Origin: an uncultured Lachnospiraceae bacterium
GTDB lineage: Bacteria; Bacillota; Clostridia; Lachnospirales; Lachnospiraceae
Assembly: GCA_910576535.1 (NCBI GenBank)
Contig: CAJTKK010000013.1
Span: forward strand, 1 to 64,000
DNA: 64,000 bases
Direction: 5' to 3'
Below, piece by piece: positions 48,829-57,623 of the stretch. Within the stretch, counting starts at the first letter, position 1. Each line of letters starts with the position of its first letter. The translations under genes and the position numbers were made by a program. Under the pieces are notes generated by a model. It saw only the letters and a list, made by a program, of their open reading frames with translations, had not been told where the DNA came from and made no database searches.

Positions 48829-50049
48829 TCAAATATTTGTCCGGACTGCTTTTGGCTGGTACCCATTATTGCGAAGCGCATCAATAATCTGTTTCTTATG
48901 CTCCGTGCCAAAGGCTTCCAGCGTAATGCGCAGTTCCACTGCAGCATTCCTGTTAATGGATACAAACTGATTATGTTCCAGTTTAATTACATTTCCGTTC
49001 TGTTTAGCAATCACATCCGCTACATGGCTTAATTCGCCTGGTTTATCAGGTAAAAGCACAGATACTGTAAAAATCCGGTCACGGAGGATAAGGCCTTGCT
49101 GTACAACCGATGACATTGTAATCACATCCATATTCCCGCCGCTTAAGATTGCCACCACTCTCTTGTCTTTTACATTCAGATGCTTTAATGCTGCTACCGT
49201 AAGAAGGCCGGAATTCTCCACGATCATTTTATGATTTTCCACCATATCCAAAAAAGCAACCACTAATTCTTCATCTTCCACTGTCAGGATATCGTCCAGA
49301 TAATCGCATAGATACGGGAAAATTTTTGTCCCCGGCGTTTTTACTGCTGTACCGTCCGCAATCGTGCTGACCTTTTCTAAAGTAGTCACTTTTCCTTCTT
49401 TAATGGAAGCCTGAAGGCAGTTAGCCCCTGCCGGTTCCACTCCGATCACCTTTATCTTCGGATTTAACAGTTTTGCCAGAGCAGATACCCCTGTTGCAAG
49501 CCCTCCCCCGCCGATAGGAGCCAGAATATAATCTACCAGAGGAAGTTCCTTAAAAATTTCCATGGCAATCGTTCCCTGCCCCGTCGCCACTGCCAGGTCG
49601 TCAAAAGGGTGGATAAAAGTATACCCCTTTTCTTCTGCCAATTCATAAGCCCGCGCACATGCCTCGTCGTAAACATCCCCAAAGAGAACCACTTCCGCCC
49701 CATAACTTTTGGTACGGTTTACTTTGATCAAAGGCGTTGTATTAGGCATAACAATCACTGCCTTTACCCCATAGCATTTCGCAGCATAAGCCACGCCCTG
49801 CGCATGATTTCCCGCAGATGCGGTAATCAGCCCTTTTCTCCTTTCTTCATCGGTCAGGGTACTCAGCTTATAATATGCCCCCCTTACCTTATATGCCCCG
49901 GTAAACTGCATATTTTCCGGTTTTAAATATACTTTGTTCCCCGTCTGGAAGCTCAAGTAATCGCTATATACCAATTTTGTTTCCTGCGTCACCTTCTTTA
50001 CTACTTCCGAAGCTTCTTCAAATCTATCCAGTGTTAACATTTCCTCCAT
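48829..50049 (-). CDS. ilvA: Threonine ammonia-lyase (threonine dehydratase)
   Basis: A 406-residue PLP enzyme converting threonine to 2-oxobutanoate and ammonia. The PLP Lys is in NMQFTGAYKVRGAYYKL, SAGNHAQGVAYAAK is the Asn/His loop and PIGGGGLATGVSA the phosphate-binding Gly loop. The C-terminal 75 residues are one ACT-like domain (RIFTVSVLLPDKPGELSHV), the form found in catabolic/biosynthetic single-ACT enzymes. It feeds isoleucine synthesis or threonine fermentation to propionate; no ilv genes are adjacent. It separates ftsY from ylxM-ffh together with the YitT and GH25 genes. Confidence 0.93.
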   Translation of the reverse strand: MEEMLTLDRFEEASEVVKKVTQETKLVYSDYLSFQTGNKVYLKPENMQFTGAYKVRGAYYKLSTLTDEERRKGLITASAGNHAQGVAYAAKCYGVKAVIVMPNTTPLIKVNRTKSYGAEVVLFGDVYDEACARAYELAEEKGYTFIHPFDDLAVATGQGTIAMEIFKELPLVDYILAPIGGGGLATGVSALAKLLNPKIKVIGVEPAGANCLQASIKEGKVTTLEKVSTIADGTAVKTPGTKIFPYLCDYLDDILTVEDEELVVAFLDMVENHKMIVENSGLLTVAALKHLNVKDKRVVAILSGGNMDVITMSSVVQQGLILRDRIFTVSVLLPDKPGELSHVADVIAKQNGNVIKLEHNQFVSINRNAAVELRITLEAFGTEHKKQIIDALRNNGYQPKAVRTNI

Positions 50050-50162
50050 GAATTATCTTGCCTCCGTCCATTGCCTTGCTTTATTTCCTATGCACCGCTA
50101 TGCATCGCTATGCACCGCCGTTCTGGCGCCCGTCATTCTTTCTATTTTTTACTTTTCTCTTT

Positions 50163-51110
50163 TTATTCTTCCGTATCCGATGTACGGATGTCAAATAATG
50201 CATTTACAAATTGATCTGAATCAAACTTCTGCAAATCTTCAATCGTTTCCCCAACTCCAATATACTTTACCGGGATCTGAAGCTCCGATTGGATCGCTAC
50301 CGCAATCCCGCCCTTCGCAGTCCCATCCATTTTCGTTAAAATAATGCCCGTCAAATTAGTCACTTCCCCAAAGTCAATCGCCTGCTGTAAAGCGTTCTGC
50401 CCTGTCGTGCCATCCAAAACCACAAGATTTTCCCTATGCGCTCCTGGAAATTCCCTGTCGATAATCCGGTTTATCTTTTTTAACTCTTCCATAAGATTCT
50501 TTTTGTTATGCAGCCTTCCTGCCGTATCGCATAGAAGCACATCCACATTCCTTGCTTTCGCCGCATTCACTGCATCATAAATGACGCTGGCCGGATCGGA
50601 GCCTTCCGCCCCCCTAATAATATCTACCCCCGCCCGGTTCGCCCATTCGGCAAGCTGTTCCCCAGCCGCCGCCCGGAATGTATCGGCGGCCGCAATCAAT
50701 ACTTTACGCCCCTGATCCTTTAATATACCGGCAAGCTTGCCTACGGAAGTGGTTTTCCCTACCCCGTTTACGCCAATGACAAGGATAATGGATTGCTTAT
50801 GCTCAAATTCGTATGCCGTTTCCCCTACCTGCATCTGTTCTTTTATGCTGCGGATCAAGAATTCCTTACATTCGGAAGGCTGCTTAATATGATTTTCCTT
50901 TACTTGCGCCCGCAATTTTTCAATAATGGAATTTGTTGCATTTACGCCAATATCACCGATAATGAGTATTTCTTCCAACTCTTCGTAAAAATCCTCATCA
51001 ATCGCTGAGAACCCGTTAAAAACGGAATCAATTCCATGCACAATATTATTTCTGGTCTTCGTAAGTCCATCCTTTAGTCTGCTGAAAAATCTTTTTTTTT
51101 CTCCGCTCAT
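50163..51110 (-). CDS. ftsY: Signal recognition particle receptor FtsY
   Basis: A 315-residue SRP-receptor GTPase without the long acidic A domain of E. coli, as usual in Firmicutes. N domain FFSRLKDGLTKTRNNIVHGI, G1 GVNGVGKTTSVGKLAG, G3 DTAGRLHNK, G4 TKMDGTAKGG. The ATG at 51110 has GGAGG upstream; the longer frame would overlap smc. It follows smc by 28 bases, and the order rnc-smc-ftsY is conserved in Firmicutes. Confidence 0.97.
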   Translation of the reverse strand: MSGEKKRFFSRLKDGLTKTRNNIVHGIDSVFNGFSAIDEDFYEELEEILIIGDIGVNATNSIIEKLRAQVKENHIKQPSECKEFLIRSIKEQMQVGETAYEFEHKQSIILVIGVNGVGKTTSVGKLAGILKDQGRKVLIAAADTFRAAAGEQLAEWANRAGVDIIRGAEGSDPASVIYDAVNAAKARNVDVLLCDTAGRLHNKKNLMEELKKINRIIDREFPGAHRENLVVLDGTTGQNALQQAIDFGEVTNLTGIILTKMDGTAKGGIAVAIQSELQIPVKYIGVGETIEDLQKFDSDQFVNALFDIRTSDTEE

Positions 51111-51138
51111 ATTTCCTCCGGTTTTCATCAGGAAGCTA

Positions 51139-54100
51139 CTAATCCTCCAGCTCCTTGTCAATCAAATTAACGCTTACCAGTGCAGACACGCCCTTCTCCT
51201 GCATAGTAATGCCATAAAGCCTGTCCGCTTTCTCCATTGTACCACGTCTGTGGGTAATTACAATAAATTGCGTGTGTTTTGTCAGTTTATGCAAATATTT
51301 GGCAAACCTTCCCACGTTGCTTTCATCCAAAGCTGCTTCAATTTCATCTAACAAGCAGAAAGGCGACGGTTTTAGATTCTGGATCGCAAACAAAAGAGCA
51401 ATAGCCGTCAAAGCTTTTTCCCCTCCGGAAAGCTGCATCATATTCTGCAGTTTTTTCCCGGGAGGCTGTGCAACAATGCGGATGCCCGCTTCCAGTATGT
51501 CTTCGTCCTCCATCAGGGCCAAAGTGCCTTTCCCCCCGCCGAACAGCTCCTTAAATACCTTATCAAATTCCTTGCCAATCTCATCAAATTTTTCATGGAA
51601 CTGTTTACGCATGGCAGCATCCAGTTCTTCAATAATATTCAATAAGGTTTTTTCTGCTTCTATCAGATCGTCATGCTGCGTTTTCAGGAACTGGTACCGT
51701 TCCGTCAGGTTCTTATAATCCTCTATCGCATTCACGTTCACATCCCCTAATTTACGTATCTGTTCTTTCAACAATACCGCTTCTTTTTTCATAGAGGATA
51801 GGTCTGTCATTTCCGCATTTCTCAGGGAAGCGGCATCCGAAAGAGTAATCTCATATTCATCCCACATATAATTGATCTGGTTTTCTATGGACTCTTCCAG
51901 CTTTTCTTTCTGCCCGTTTAACCGGTATGCCTCCCTGTCCAGGGCCGTCTTTCGTTCTGCCAGCTTTTCTCTTTCTGTAAAGAAATTTTTCTGCCGCGCC
52001 GATAACTTTTCCCGCCCGGCCATATCATTCTTCAGCCGGATCTCCGCATCCGACCGCGATGTATCGGATGCCGCAATTGTTTGTTCAATTGCCAGAATAT
52101 TTTTTTCTTTCTCTCCTGCCTCTTCCGCAGTTCTTTTTAAGCCTTCTGCAATTTCCTCCAGTTCCGCTGCAAAACGGCCAATTTCCCCGTCAATACGCTC
52201 TACATTCTGCTTATGGAACTCCTGGCGCTGCAGCATTTTTTCCGCTTCCAGCTCCCTTGCCGATACCTCCTTAGCCTGTTCCGATTCCTCTTTGCGCTTC
52301 TGCTCCAGTTCCTCCTGATATGCATGAATCCGCTCCTGCACACTCATTTCAAGATCTTCTGATTCCTTCAGCTCTTTGACAATAGCTTCTTTTTCCGACT
52401 GGATCTTCAGGATTTTTTCTTCAATTTCCCGTTCCTCATCTTTCAGCTCCTCAAATCCTTCTTCTGCCTCATTCTTACGCTCTTCCGCTTTCATGACATT
52501 CATCCGTGCCGTATTCTGCTCAATAAATTTATCCTGCAAACTGGACTTTGTATCTTCCAGTTCCATCCGAAGCTTCTTTCTTTCTTTTTTTGTGCTTTCA
52601 ATATCTTCCAGCAGTTCATCAATCTTTGTGAGATACTCCTTTACTTTTGCTCCCAGTTCCTCCATTTCCCGCCTGCGCCCAAGAAGGTTGCTGCTATTTT
52701 TAAAAGCTCCTCCGCTAATGGCCCCGCCTGGGACCAGAAGCTCCCCTTCTATCGTGACCATGCGGATACCATAATGGAACTTTCTTGCAATTTTTACGGC
52801 ATGATCCACATTGTCCACCACGATGATTCTTCCGAGCATAGTCTTTGCAACGTTTTTATACTTTTGTTCCGTCCTGACCAGCTCATCCGCCATCCCTACA
52901 ACCCCTTCTTCCTTCAAGACTTCCGGGGTTTTCATTTCCTGCGGTCTTGTAATGCTCGTCAGCGGCAAAAATGTGGCTCTTCCTGCCTTATGCTTCTTCA
53001 AAAAAGCAATCATCCGTTTTGCGGTATCCTCATCTTCCGTAACAATGTTCTGAATGTTGCCTCCAAGCGCCGTTTCAATGGCTGTCTCATATTTTTTATC
53101 GACCTTAATAATGTCCGCAACAACTCCTATAATCCCTTTTTCTTCCTCTTTTAATTCCATTACACGTTTTACGCTGCCGCCATAACCGTCATACCGCTCA
53201 GTCAGGTTAGCCAATGCATCCAATTTGGATTTCTCCTGATGGTAAACTACCTGGGCATCCCTCAGTCTCTGGTCTTTATCCGCCAGCTCATCATGGAAAT
53301 GGTTTAATTTTTCTTCAATTACGGACTGGGAGTCATTCAGCTCCCTGATCTGCCCGTTGATCTTTTCAAATTCCTCCTGCAGCCGTTTAATTGTCTCTTC
53401 CTGCCTAACCTCGTCCGATTTCGCCCTAAGCAGCCTGGAAGTCAGCTCTGCTTTGCGGATGTTCACCTGCTCCATCATCGTGTCAAAGCGTCCTATCTGG
53501 GATTTAATCGTTGCGCGGCTGTTTAACGCATCAATAATTGTGTTTTTCCCAGATTCGATTTTGTTGTTCAATTCTTCTATTTTACTTTGTACAGCATCCA
53601 GCAAGCCCCTTGCGTCATCTCTTACTTTTTCTGTTTCAGCAAGCTGCCTGTCAATTTCTTCTTTATCTTTTAGTATTTCTTCTTTATCCACATTCTTTGC
53701 GTCAATTTCTTTATGCAAAGACTCCATCCTGTTTTTCAGATGCCCTTCATTCCCCTTCGCCGAATTGATCTGTTCCCTTAAAACATTGATTTCCCCTTCC
53801 AGCTTCCCCCTCAGAAGTTCTGTATCCGTAAGTTTTGTCCTCGCCAGTTCGATGGACTCATCCAACATTTCAATCTGTCCTTGGATCTGTCCATACTCCG
53901 CTTTGATCTTTTCATATTTTTCTGCCGTTTTCTCTAAATCCTCGCTGGCGATTCCATACTTTTCTTCTACTTCCCTGAGCTGTTCCCTGATTTTATTATT
54001 CTCCAGCAGGAACATATTTACATCCAGGCTTTTCAGCTCTTCTTTCTTCCTTAAATACACTTTCGCCGTTTCCGACTGCTTCTCCAAAGGGGCAATCTGC

Positions 54101-54699
54101 TTTTCCAGCTCCGCTAAAATATCCCCTACGCGCAGCAGATTTTGTTTTTCGTCTTCCAGCCTCTTCTGTGCCGCGGTTTTACGGCGTTTAAACTTGACGA
54201 TTCCTGCTGCCTCGTCAAATAATTCCCTGCGTTCCTCCGGCCTCCCGCTCAAAATCTTATCAATCTGCCCTTGCCCGATAATGGAATACCCTTCCTTGCC
54301 GATACCCGTATCGTAAAACAGTTCATTCACGTCCTTCAGCCTGCAGAGGGAACCGTTCAGTAAATATTCGCTTTCCCCCGAACGGTATATTCTTCTGGCT
54401 ACTGTCACTTCATCGTAATCAATTGCCAATTGGTGATCCCCATTGTCCAATGTGATTGCCACATAGGCATACCCTAAAGGTTTGCGCATTTCAGTGCCGG
54501 AAAAAATCACATCCTGCATGGACGCCCCCCTTAGCTGCTTGATACGCTGTTCGCCCAATACCCAGCGGACTGCATCGGCTACATTGCTCTTACCGCTCCC
54601 ATTAGGACCTACAATTCCTGTAATCCCATTATGGAACTGGAATACTATTTTATTAGCAAATGATTTAAACCCATGTATTTCAATGCTTTTTAAATACAT
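51139..54699 (-). CDS. smc: Chromosome segregation protein SMC
   Basis: An 1186-residue condensin ATPase. The N-terminal head has Walker A GPNGSGKSNVADAVRW at 31-46. Two long coiled coils (about 170-500 and 680-1010) flank a hinge near 515-640 (GYGGSVKRVMELKEEEKGII and PGGAISGGAF). The C-terminal head has the signature LSGGEKALTAIALLFA and Walker B FCLLDEIEAALDESN. With ScpA and ScpB (not in the window) it compacts and arms chromosomes from the origin. Length is canonical. Confidence 0.98.
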   Translation of the reverse strand: MYLKSIEIHGFKSFANKIVFQFHNGITGIVGPNGSGKSNVADAVRWVLGEQRIKQLRGASMQDVIFSGTEMRKPLGYAYVAITLDNGDHQLAIDYDEVTVARRIYRSGESEYLLNGSLCRLKDVNELFYDTGIGKEGYSIIGQGQIDKILSGRPEERRELFDEAAGIVKFKRRKTAAQKRLEDEKQNLLRVGDILAELEKQIAPLEKQSETAKVYLRKKEELKSLDVNMFLLENNKIREQLREVEEKYGIASEDLEKTAEKYEKIKAEYGQIQGQIEMLDESIELARTKLTDTELLRGKLEGEINVLREQINSAKGNEGHLKNRMESLHKEIDAKNVDKEEILKDKEEIDRQLAETEKVRDDARGLLDAVQSKIEELNNKIESGKNTIIDALNSRATIKSQIGRFDTMMEQVNIRKAELTSRLLRAKSDEVRQEETIKRLQEEFEKINGQIRELNDSQSVIEEKLNHFHDELADKDQRLRDAQVVYHQEKSKLDALANLTERYDGYGGSVKRVMELKEEEKGIIGVVADIIKVDKKYETAIETALGGNIQNIVTEDEDTAKRMIAFLKKHKAGRATFLPLTSITRPQEMKTPEVLKEEGVVGMADELVRTEQKYKNVAKTMLGRIIVVDNVDHAVKIARKFHYGIRMVTIEGELLVPGGAISGGAFKNSSNLLGRRREMEELGAKVKEYLTKIDELLEDIESTKKERKKLRMELEDTKSSLQDKFIEQNTARMNVMKAEERKNEAEEGFEELKDEEREIEEKILKIQSEKEAIVKELKESEDLEMSVQERIHAYQEELEQKRKEESEQAKEVSARELEAEKMLQRQEFHKQNVERIDGEIGRFAAELEEIAEGLKRTAEEAGEKEKNILAIEQTIAASDTSRSDAEIRLKNDMAGREKLSARQKNFFTEREKLAERKTALDREAYRLNGQKEKLEESIENQINYMWDEYEITLSDAASLRNAEMTDLSSMKKEAVLLKEQIRKLGDVNVNAIEDYKNLTERYQFLKTQHDDLIEAEKTLLNIIEELDAAMRKQFHEKFDEIGKEFDKVFKELFGGGKGTLALMEDEDILEAGIRIVAQPPGKKLQNMMQLSGGEKALTAIALLFAIQNLKPSPFCLLDEIEAALDESNVGRFAKYLHKLTKHTQFIVITHRRGTMEKADRLYGITMQEKGVSALVSVNLIDKELED

Positions 54700-54701
54700 A
54701 T

Positions 54702-55412
54702 TTACTCCTGTATCTGTTCTTCTTCCCCTTTAGCTGCCAAAAGAGCCTCATACGCCGCCTGCTGTTCCGCCGACTTCTTTGTTTTCCCTATGCCTTTCCC
54801 CACTGTCCTGCCGTTTACCCTCGCCTCAACCACAAATTCCCGATTATGGTCCGGACCATATTCATCCACTAATGCATAATCCAGCACAGCCCCCTTTTCC
54901 TTTTGGACATATTCCTGCAAAAGAGTCTTGCTGTCGGAAAACAGTCTTCGATCTTCAAAATCGGAAAGGACGCACCGGTGAATAAAGGCAACTGCCTTTT
55001 CAAAGCCGCCGTCCAGGTAAACTGCGCCTATAATTGCTTCCAGCACGTCGGAAAGGATATTTTCCTTATGCCTTCCTCCTGTCGTTTCTTCCCCTTTTCC
55101 CATCAGAATATACTCGCCCAGGCCAATTTTCTCCATGCACTGGGCTAACGAAAACCCGCATACTATGGATGCCCGTCTTTTTGTCAGCTCCCCTTCCTTC
55201 ACATCCGGGAAATGCCTAAATAAAAAATCGCTGGAGGTAAGTTCCAATACGGCGTCCCCTAAAAATTCCAGCCGTTCATAATCCGGCAGTTTCTTAATGC
55301 GCTGTTCATTCACAAAAGAACTGTGGGTAAGCGCCTGCTTTAACAATAATTTATTTTGAAAACAATATTCTATCTTTTTTTCACATTCATTTATAGCTTC
55401 TTCTGTCAGCAT
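54702..55412 (-). CDS. rnc: Ribonuclease III
   Basis: A 236-residue double-strand RNA nuclease for rRNA maturation and mRNA decay. The catalytic signature is ERLEFLGDAVLEL (about 45-57) and the second acidic site DVLEAIIGAVYLDGGF. The C-terminal 70 residues are a dsRNA-binding domain (LQEYVQKEKGAVLDYALVDE and GKTKKSAEQQAAYEALLA). GAGGG precedes the ATG. It starts just after the acpP terminator and is followed within 2 bases by smc. Confidence 0.97.
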   Translation of the reverse strand: MLTEEAINECEKKIEYCFQNKLLLKQALTHSSFVNEQRIKKLPDYERLEFLGDAVLELTSSDFLFRHFPDVKEGELTKRRASIVCGFSLAQCMEKIGLGEYILMGKGEETTGGRHKENILSDVLEAIIGAVYLDGGFEKAVAFIHRCVLSDFEDRRLFSDSKTLLQEYVQKEKGAVLDYALVDEYGPDHNREFVVEARVNGRTVGKGIGKTKKSAEQQAAYEALLAAKGEEEQIQE

Positions 55413-55433
55413 CTTATTCCCTCATAAACATCG

Positions 55434-55455
55434 AAAAAGCCCTTGAAAAGGGCTT
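55434..55455 (-). terminator. Terminator between acpP and rnc
   Basis: AAGCCCTT pairs with AAGGGCTT around a 3-base loop, followed on the minus strand by a U5 run. It should end or attenuate the plsX-acpP transcript before rnc-smc-ftsY, so the latter may depend on readthrough or its own promoter. Confidence 0.8.
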
Positions 55456-55493
55456 CCGATCACTCACTACCGAAGTAGTTTACCTTTTTGTAA

Positions 55494-55724
55494 CTAATTC
55501 ATTGCGCTCTTAATTAATTCAACTGCCTCTTCAACTGTACTGATTTTCTCAGCTTCCTCTGCCGGAATCTCAATATCAAATTCTTCCTCAATGCCCATAA
55601 TAATCTGGAATACATCCAGGGAATCCGCCCCTAAGTCATCCGTAAAAGTTGTTTCCATCGTAATTTCTTCCGTATCCACGCTTAAAACTTCAGCAATCAC
55701 TTTTTTCAGTTTTTCAAATTCCAT
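55494..55724 (-). CDS. acpP: Acyl carrier protein
   Basis: A 76-residue acidic carrier of growing fatty acids. The phosphopantetheine Ser is in DDLGADSLDVFQIIM (Ser about 36). Length and helical pattern are standard. It follows plsX by 15 bases. Fatty-acid synthesis genes (fab) are not in the window. Confidence 0.97.
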   Translation of the reverse strand: MEFEKLKKVIAEVLSVDTEEITMETTFTDDLGADSLDVFQIIMGIEEEFDIEIPAEEAEKISTVEEAVELIKSAMN

Positions 55725-55739
55725 TTTTACAGCCCTTTC

Positions 55740-56753
55740 TTATTCATCTTCCAAAGTAATTTTTTCTTTTATTTTATCATTAATCTTCTGTTCTTTAAAT
55801 GTGACACATTGAAGGACGGAATTTTTAATTTCCACTGCCTTAGAACTTCCATGCGTCTTTACCACAAGCCCTTTCAGGCCTAATAACGGCGCCCCGCCAT
55901 ATTGTTCCAAATCAAAAGTTTTTAATGTTTCCTTTAGCGCAGGCTTTACAAGAAATGCCCCTATTTTGCTCCGCAAAGATGTCATCATCCCTGCCTTTAC
56001 TTTTTTAATTAACGTTCCACCAACTCCTTCATACAATTTTAGTATTACATTGCCCACGAATGCTTCGCATACCACCACATCCGCATATCCGGCAGGAATA
56101 TCCCTAGCCTCAATGCTTCCTACAAAATTGATGTCCGGACAGTTTTTCAGCAAAGGAAAAGTCTCCTTGACCAGCGCATTTCCTTTATCTTCTTCTGCAC
56201 CGATATTTACGATCGCCACCCTTGGGTTTTTGACCTTCATGACACTTTCCATATATACGCTGCCTATCTTCGCAAACTGCACCAGGTGGGATGGCCTTGC
56301 ATCCACATTGGCGCCGCAGTCGATTAACAGCGCCGTACCCTTTTCTGTAGGAATTAATGGGGCTAACGGTGGCCGTTCTATGCCTTTTAGCCTTCCTACT
56401 ATGACCTGTCCGCCTACTAAAGTGGCCCCGGTGCTTCCCGCGGATACATAAGCGTCACATTCCCCGGACTTAACAAGCTGTAATGCCTTTACAATGGAAG
56501 AATCCTTTTTTTTACGGATTGCCATTACCGGCGGTTCCGCCGTTTCGATTTTTTCCGTTGCATTTATAACTTCTACCTGTTCCTGTTTATAATTGTATTT
56601 TTTCAGTTCTTCCTTTATGATAGCCTCTGCCCCTACCAGGCAAATTTTTACGCTGCTATTCTCATTTGCAGCTTCTAACGCCCCTTTTATAATTTCTGCC
56701 GGCGCATTGTCCCCGCCCATTGCATCAACAGCAACTTTTACCATTTCTGACAT
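55740..56753 (-). CDS. plsX: Phosphate acyltransferase PlsX
   Basis: A 337-residue enzyme making acyl phosphate from acyl-ACP, which PlsY (26028) transfers to glycerol-3-phosphate. Signatures: KVAVDAMGGDNAPAEIIKGA, PLAPLIPTEKGTALLIDCGA and KVKAGMMTSLRSKIGAFL. GGAGG lies 6 bases before the ATG. It has its own promoter (56780-56808). In this genome the usual rpmF-plsX link is broken by about 3.7 kb of inserted genes. Confidence 0.97.
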   Translation of the reverse strand: MSEMVKVAVDAMGGDNAPAEIIKGALEAANENSSVKICLVGAEAIIKEELKKYNYKQEQVEVINATEKIETAEPPVMAIRKKKDSSIVKALQLVKSGECDAYVSAGSTGATLVGGQVIVGRLKGIERPPLAPLIPTEKGTALLIDCGANVDARPSHLVQFAKIGSVYMESVMKVKNPRVAIVNIGAEEDKGNALVKETFPLLKNCPDINFVGSIEARDIPAGYADVVVCEAFVGNVILKLYEGVGGTLIKKVKAGMMTSLRSKIGAFLVKPALKETLKTFDLEQYGGAPLLGLKGLVVKTHGSSKAVEIKNSVLQCVTFKEQKINDKIKEKITLEDE

Positions 56754-56779
56754 GATAAACCTCCTAATACCTTTTTATA

Positions 56780-56808
56780 ATATACTAAACCCCTATACAA
56801 AAATCAAG
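56780..56808 (-). promoter_or_regulatory. Sigma-A promoter of plsX-acpP
   Basis: On the minus strand -35 TTGATT (56803-56808), 17-base spacer, -10 TATATT (56780-56785), about 25 bases upstream of the ATG. Confidence 0.7.
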
Positions 56809-57042
56809 TCATTTTTTCATGTTATAAAACTTTCTGTCCTTAACATCCAGGCGCCAAAAATTCCTGTCAATGCAACTTCCGTTTTGTACACGCATCTGCC
56901 TATCTTTCTTTTTTATGAGATAAAAAAACGGAAAAGCTTTTCTCTATGGATTCAGGCCAAGAAAGCGGTCTGTCCATGTCGCCTGGCAGAAACGTGCGCT
57001 CCAAATTTTAGGCATAGCTTCCAGCTTTGGGATCTTATCTGA

Positions 57043-57111
57043 CGGGAAAATAATGATAAGCGCCGCCGCGCTATATAAATCAGCACGGCAGCGCTTATCA
57101 TTATTTTCCCG
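57043..57111. repeat. 30-bp inverted repeat, probably a bidirectional terminator
   Basis: Arms 57043-57072 and 57082-57111 are reverse complements except for two C/T differences (G-U in RNA), with a 9-base loop. The core has GATAAGCGC and GCCG, the ends GGGAAAATAAT, so T-rich tracts lie in the outer arms as in bidirectional terminators. It lies between the GH3 relic and plsX. The remaining sequence between 56809 and 57042 shows nothing I can support. Confidence 0.7.
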
Positions 57112-57138
57112 GTTATTTCTCAATCTTTTTCCCTGGGG

Positions 57139-57570
57139 TCAGATTTCTGAGTATGAAAATCCCTTTTCCAATACATCTTCTGAATTCTTCCCTACAAACA
57201 CTTGGAATTTTCCCTGTTCTGCACAAAAACTCATATCTTTTGTGTGGAATTTCAGCATTTCTTCATCAATGGTAAATACAACACACTTCTTTTCCCCTGC
57301 CTCCAGCCAGATTTATTACTATACTTTGCCTCATGGTAAGAAATCCCATAACCAAATACATGCAACGGGTCATTGGGGCAATCCAGGTATTTTGACATAA
57401 ATCTTCCGCTATGAGTGGAATTCTTTGCCGGCCGCCCTGTGTGAAAGCTATTGTAATAGATAGCCGCCTTCTGCGCTTCTTATGTTAAAACAAGCGGGCG
57501 GCTATTAAACAGAACCAGCGCTACCGGTTTGCCCTCTGCCACAACTTTGCCAAATATGAAATTTATTGTG
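57139..57570 (-). pseudogene. Decayed C-terminal remnant of a GH3 beta-glucosidase
   Basis: On the minus strand three GH3 fragments follow one another. First, FGKVVAEGKPVALVLFNSRP and LVLT end in a stop at 57485-57487. In the same frame then come AIYYNSFHTGRPAKNSTHSG, RFMSKYLDCPNDPLHVFGYG and ISY, the conserved region before the fibronectin-III-like domain. After a frameshift, LEAGEKKCVVFTIDEEMLKF and CAEQGKFQVFVGKNSEDV end in a stop at 57139. Compared with intact GH3 enzymes, about 50-60 residues are missing at each of two junctions. It is a relic with internal deletions, a stop and a frameshift; not functional. Confidence 0.85.
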
Positions 57571-57623
57571 TAAGGAGCCTTTGCTGATATGCCTGCTTAA
57601 ACGGGATAGCATCAGGTTCCTTT

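Noticed and set aside
53357..54316. A 319-codon open frame on the plus strand inside smc
   Set aside because: It is antisense to the SMC coiled coil; long Ser/Phe-rich antisense frames arise from Glu/Lys-rich coding. No ribosome site or known domain.
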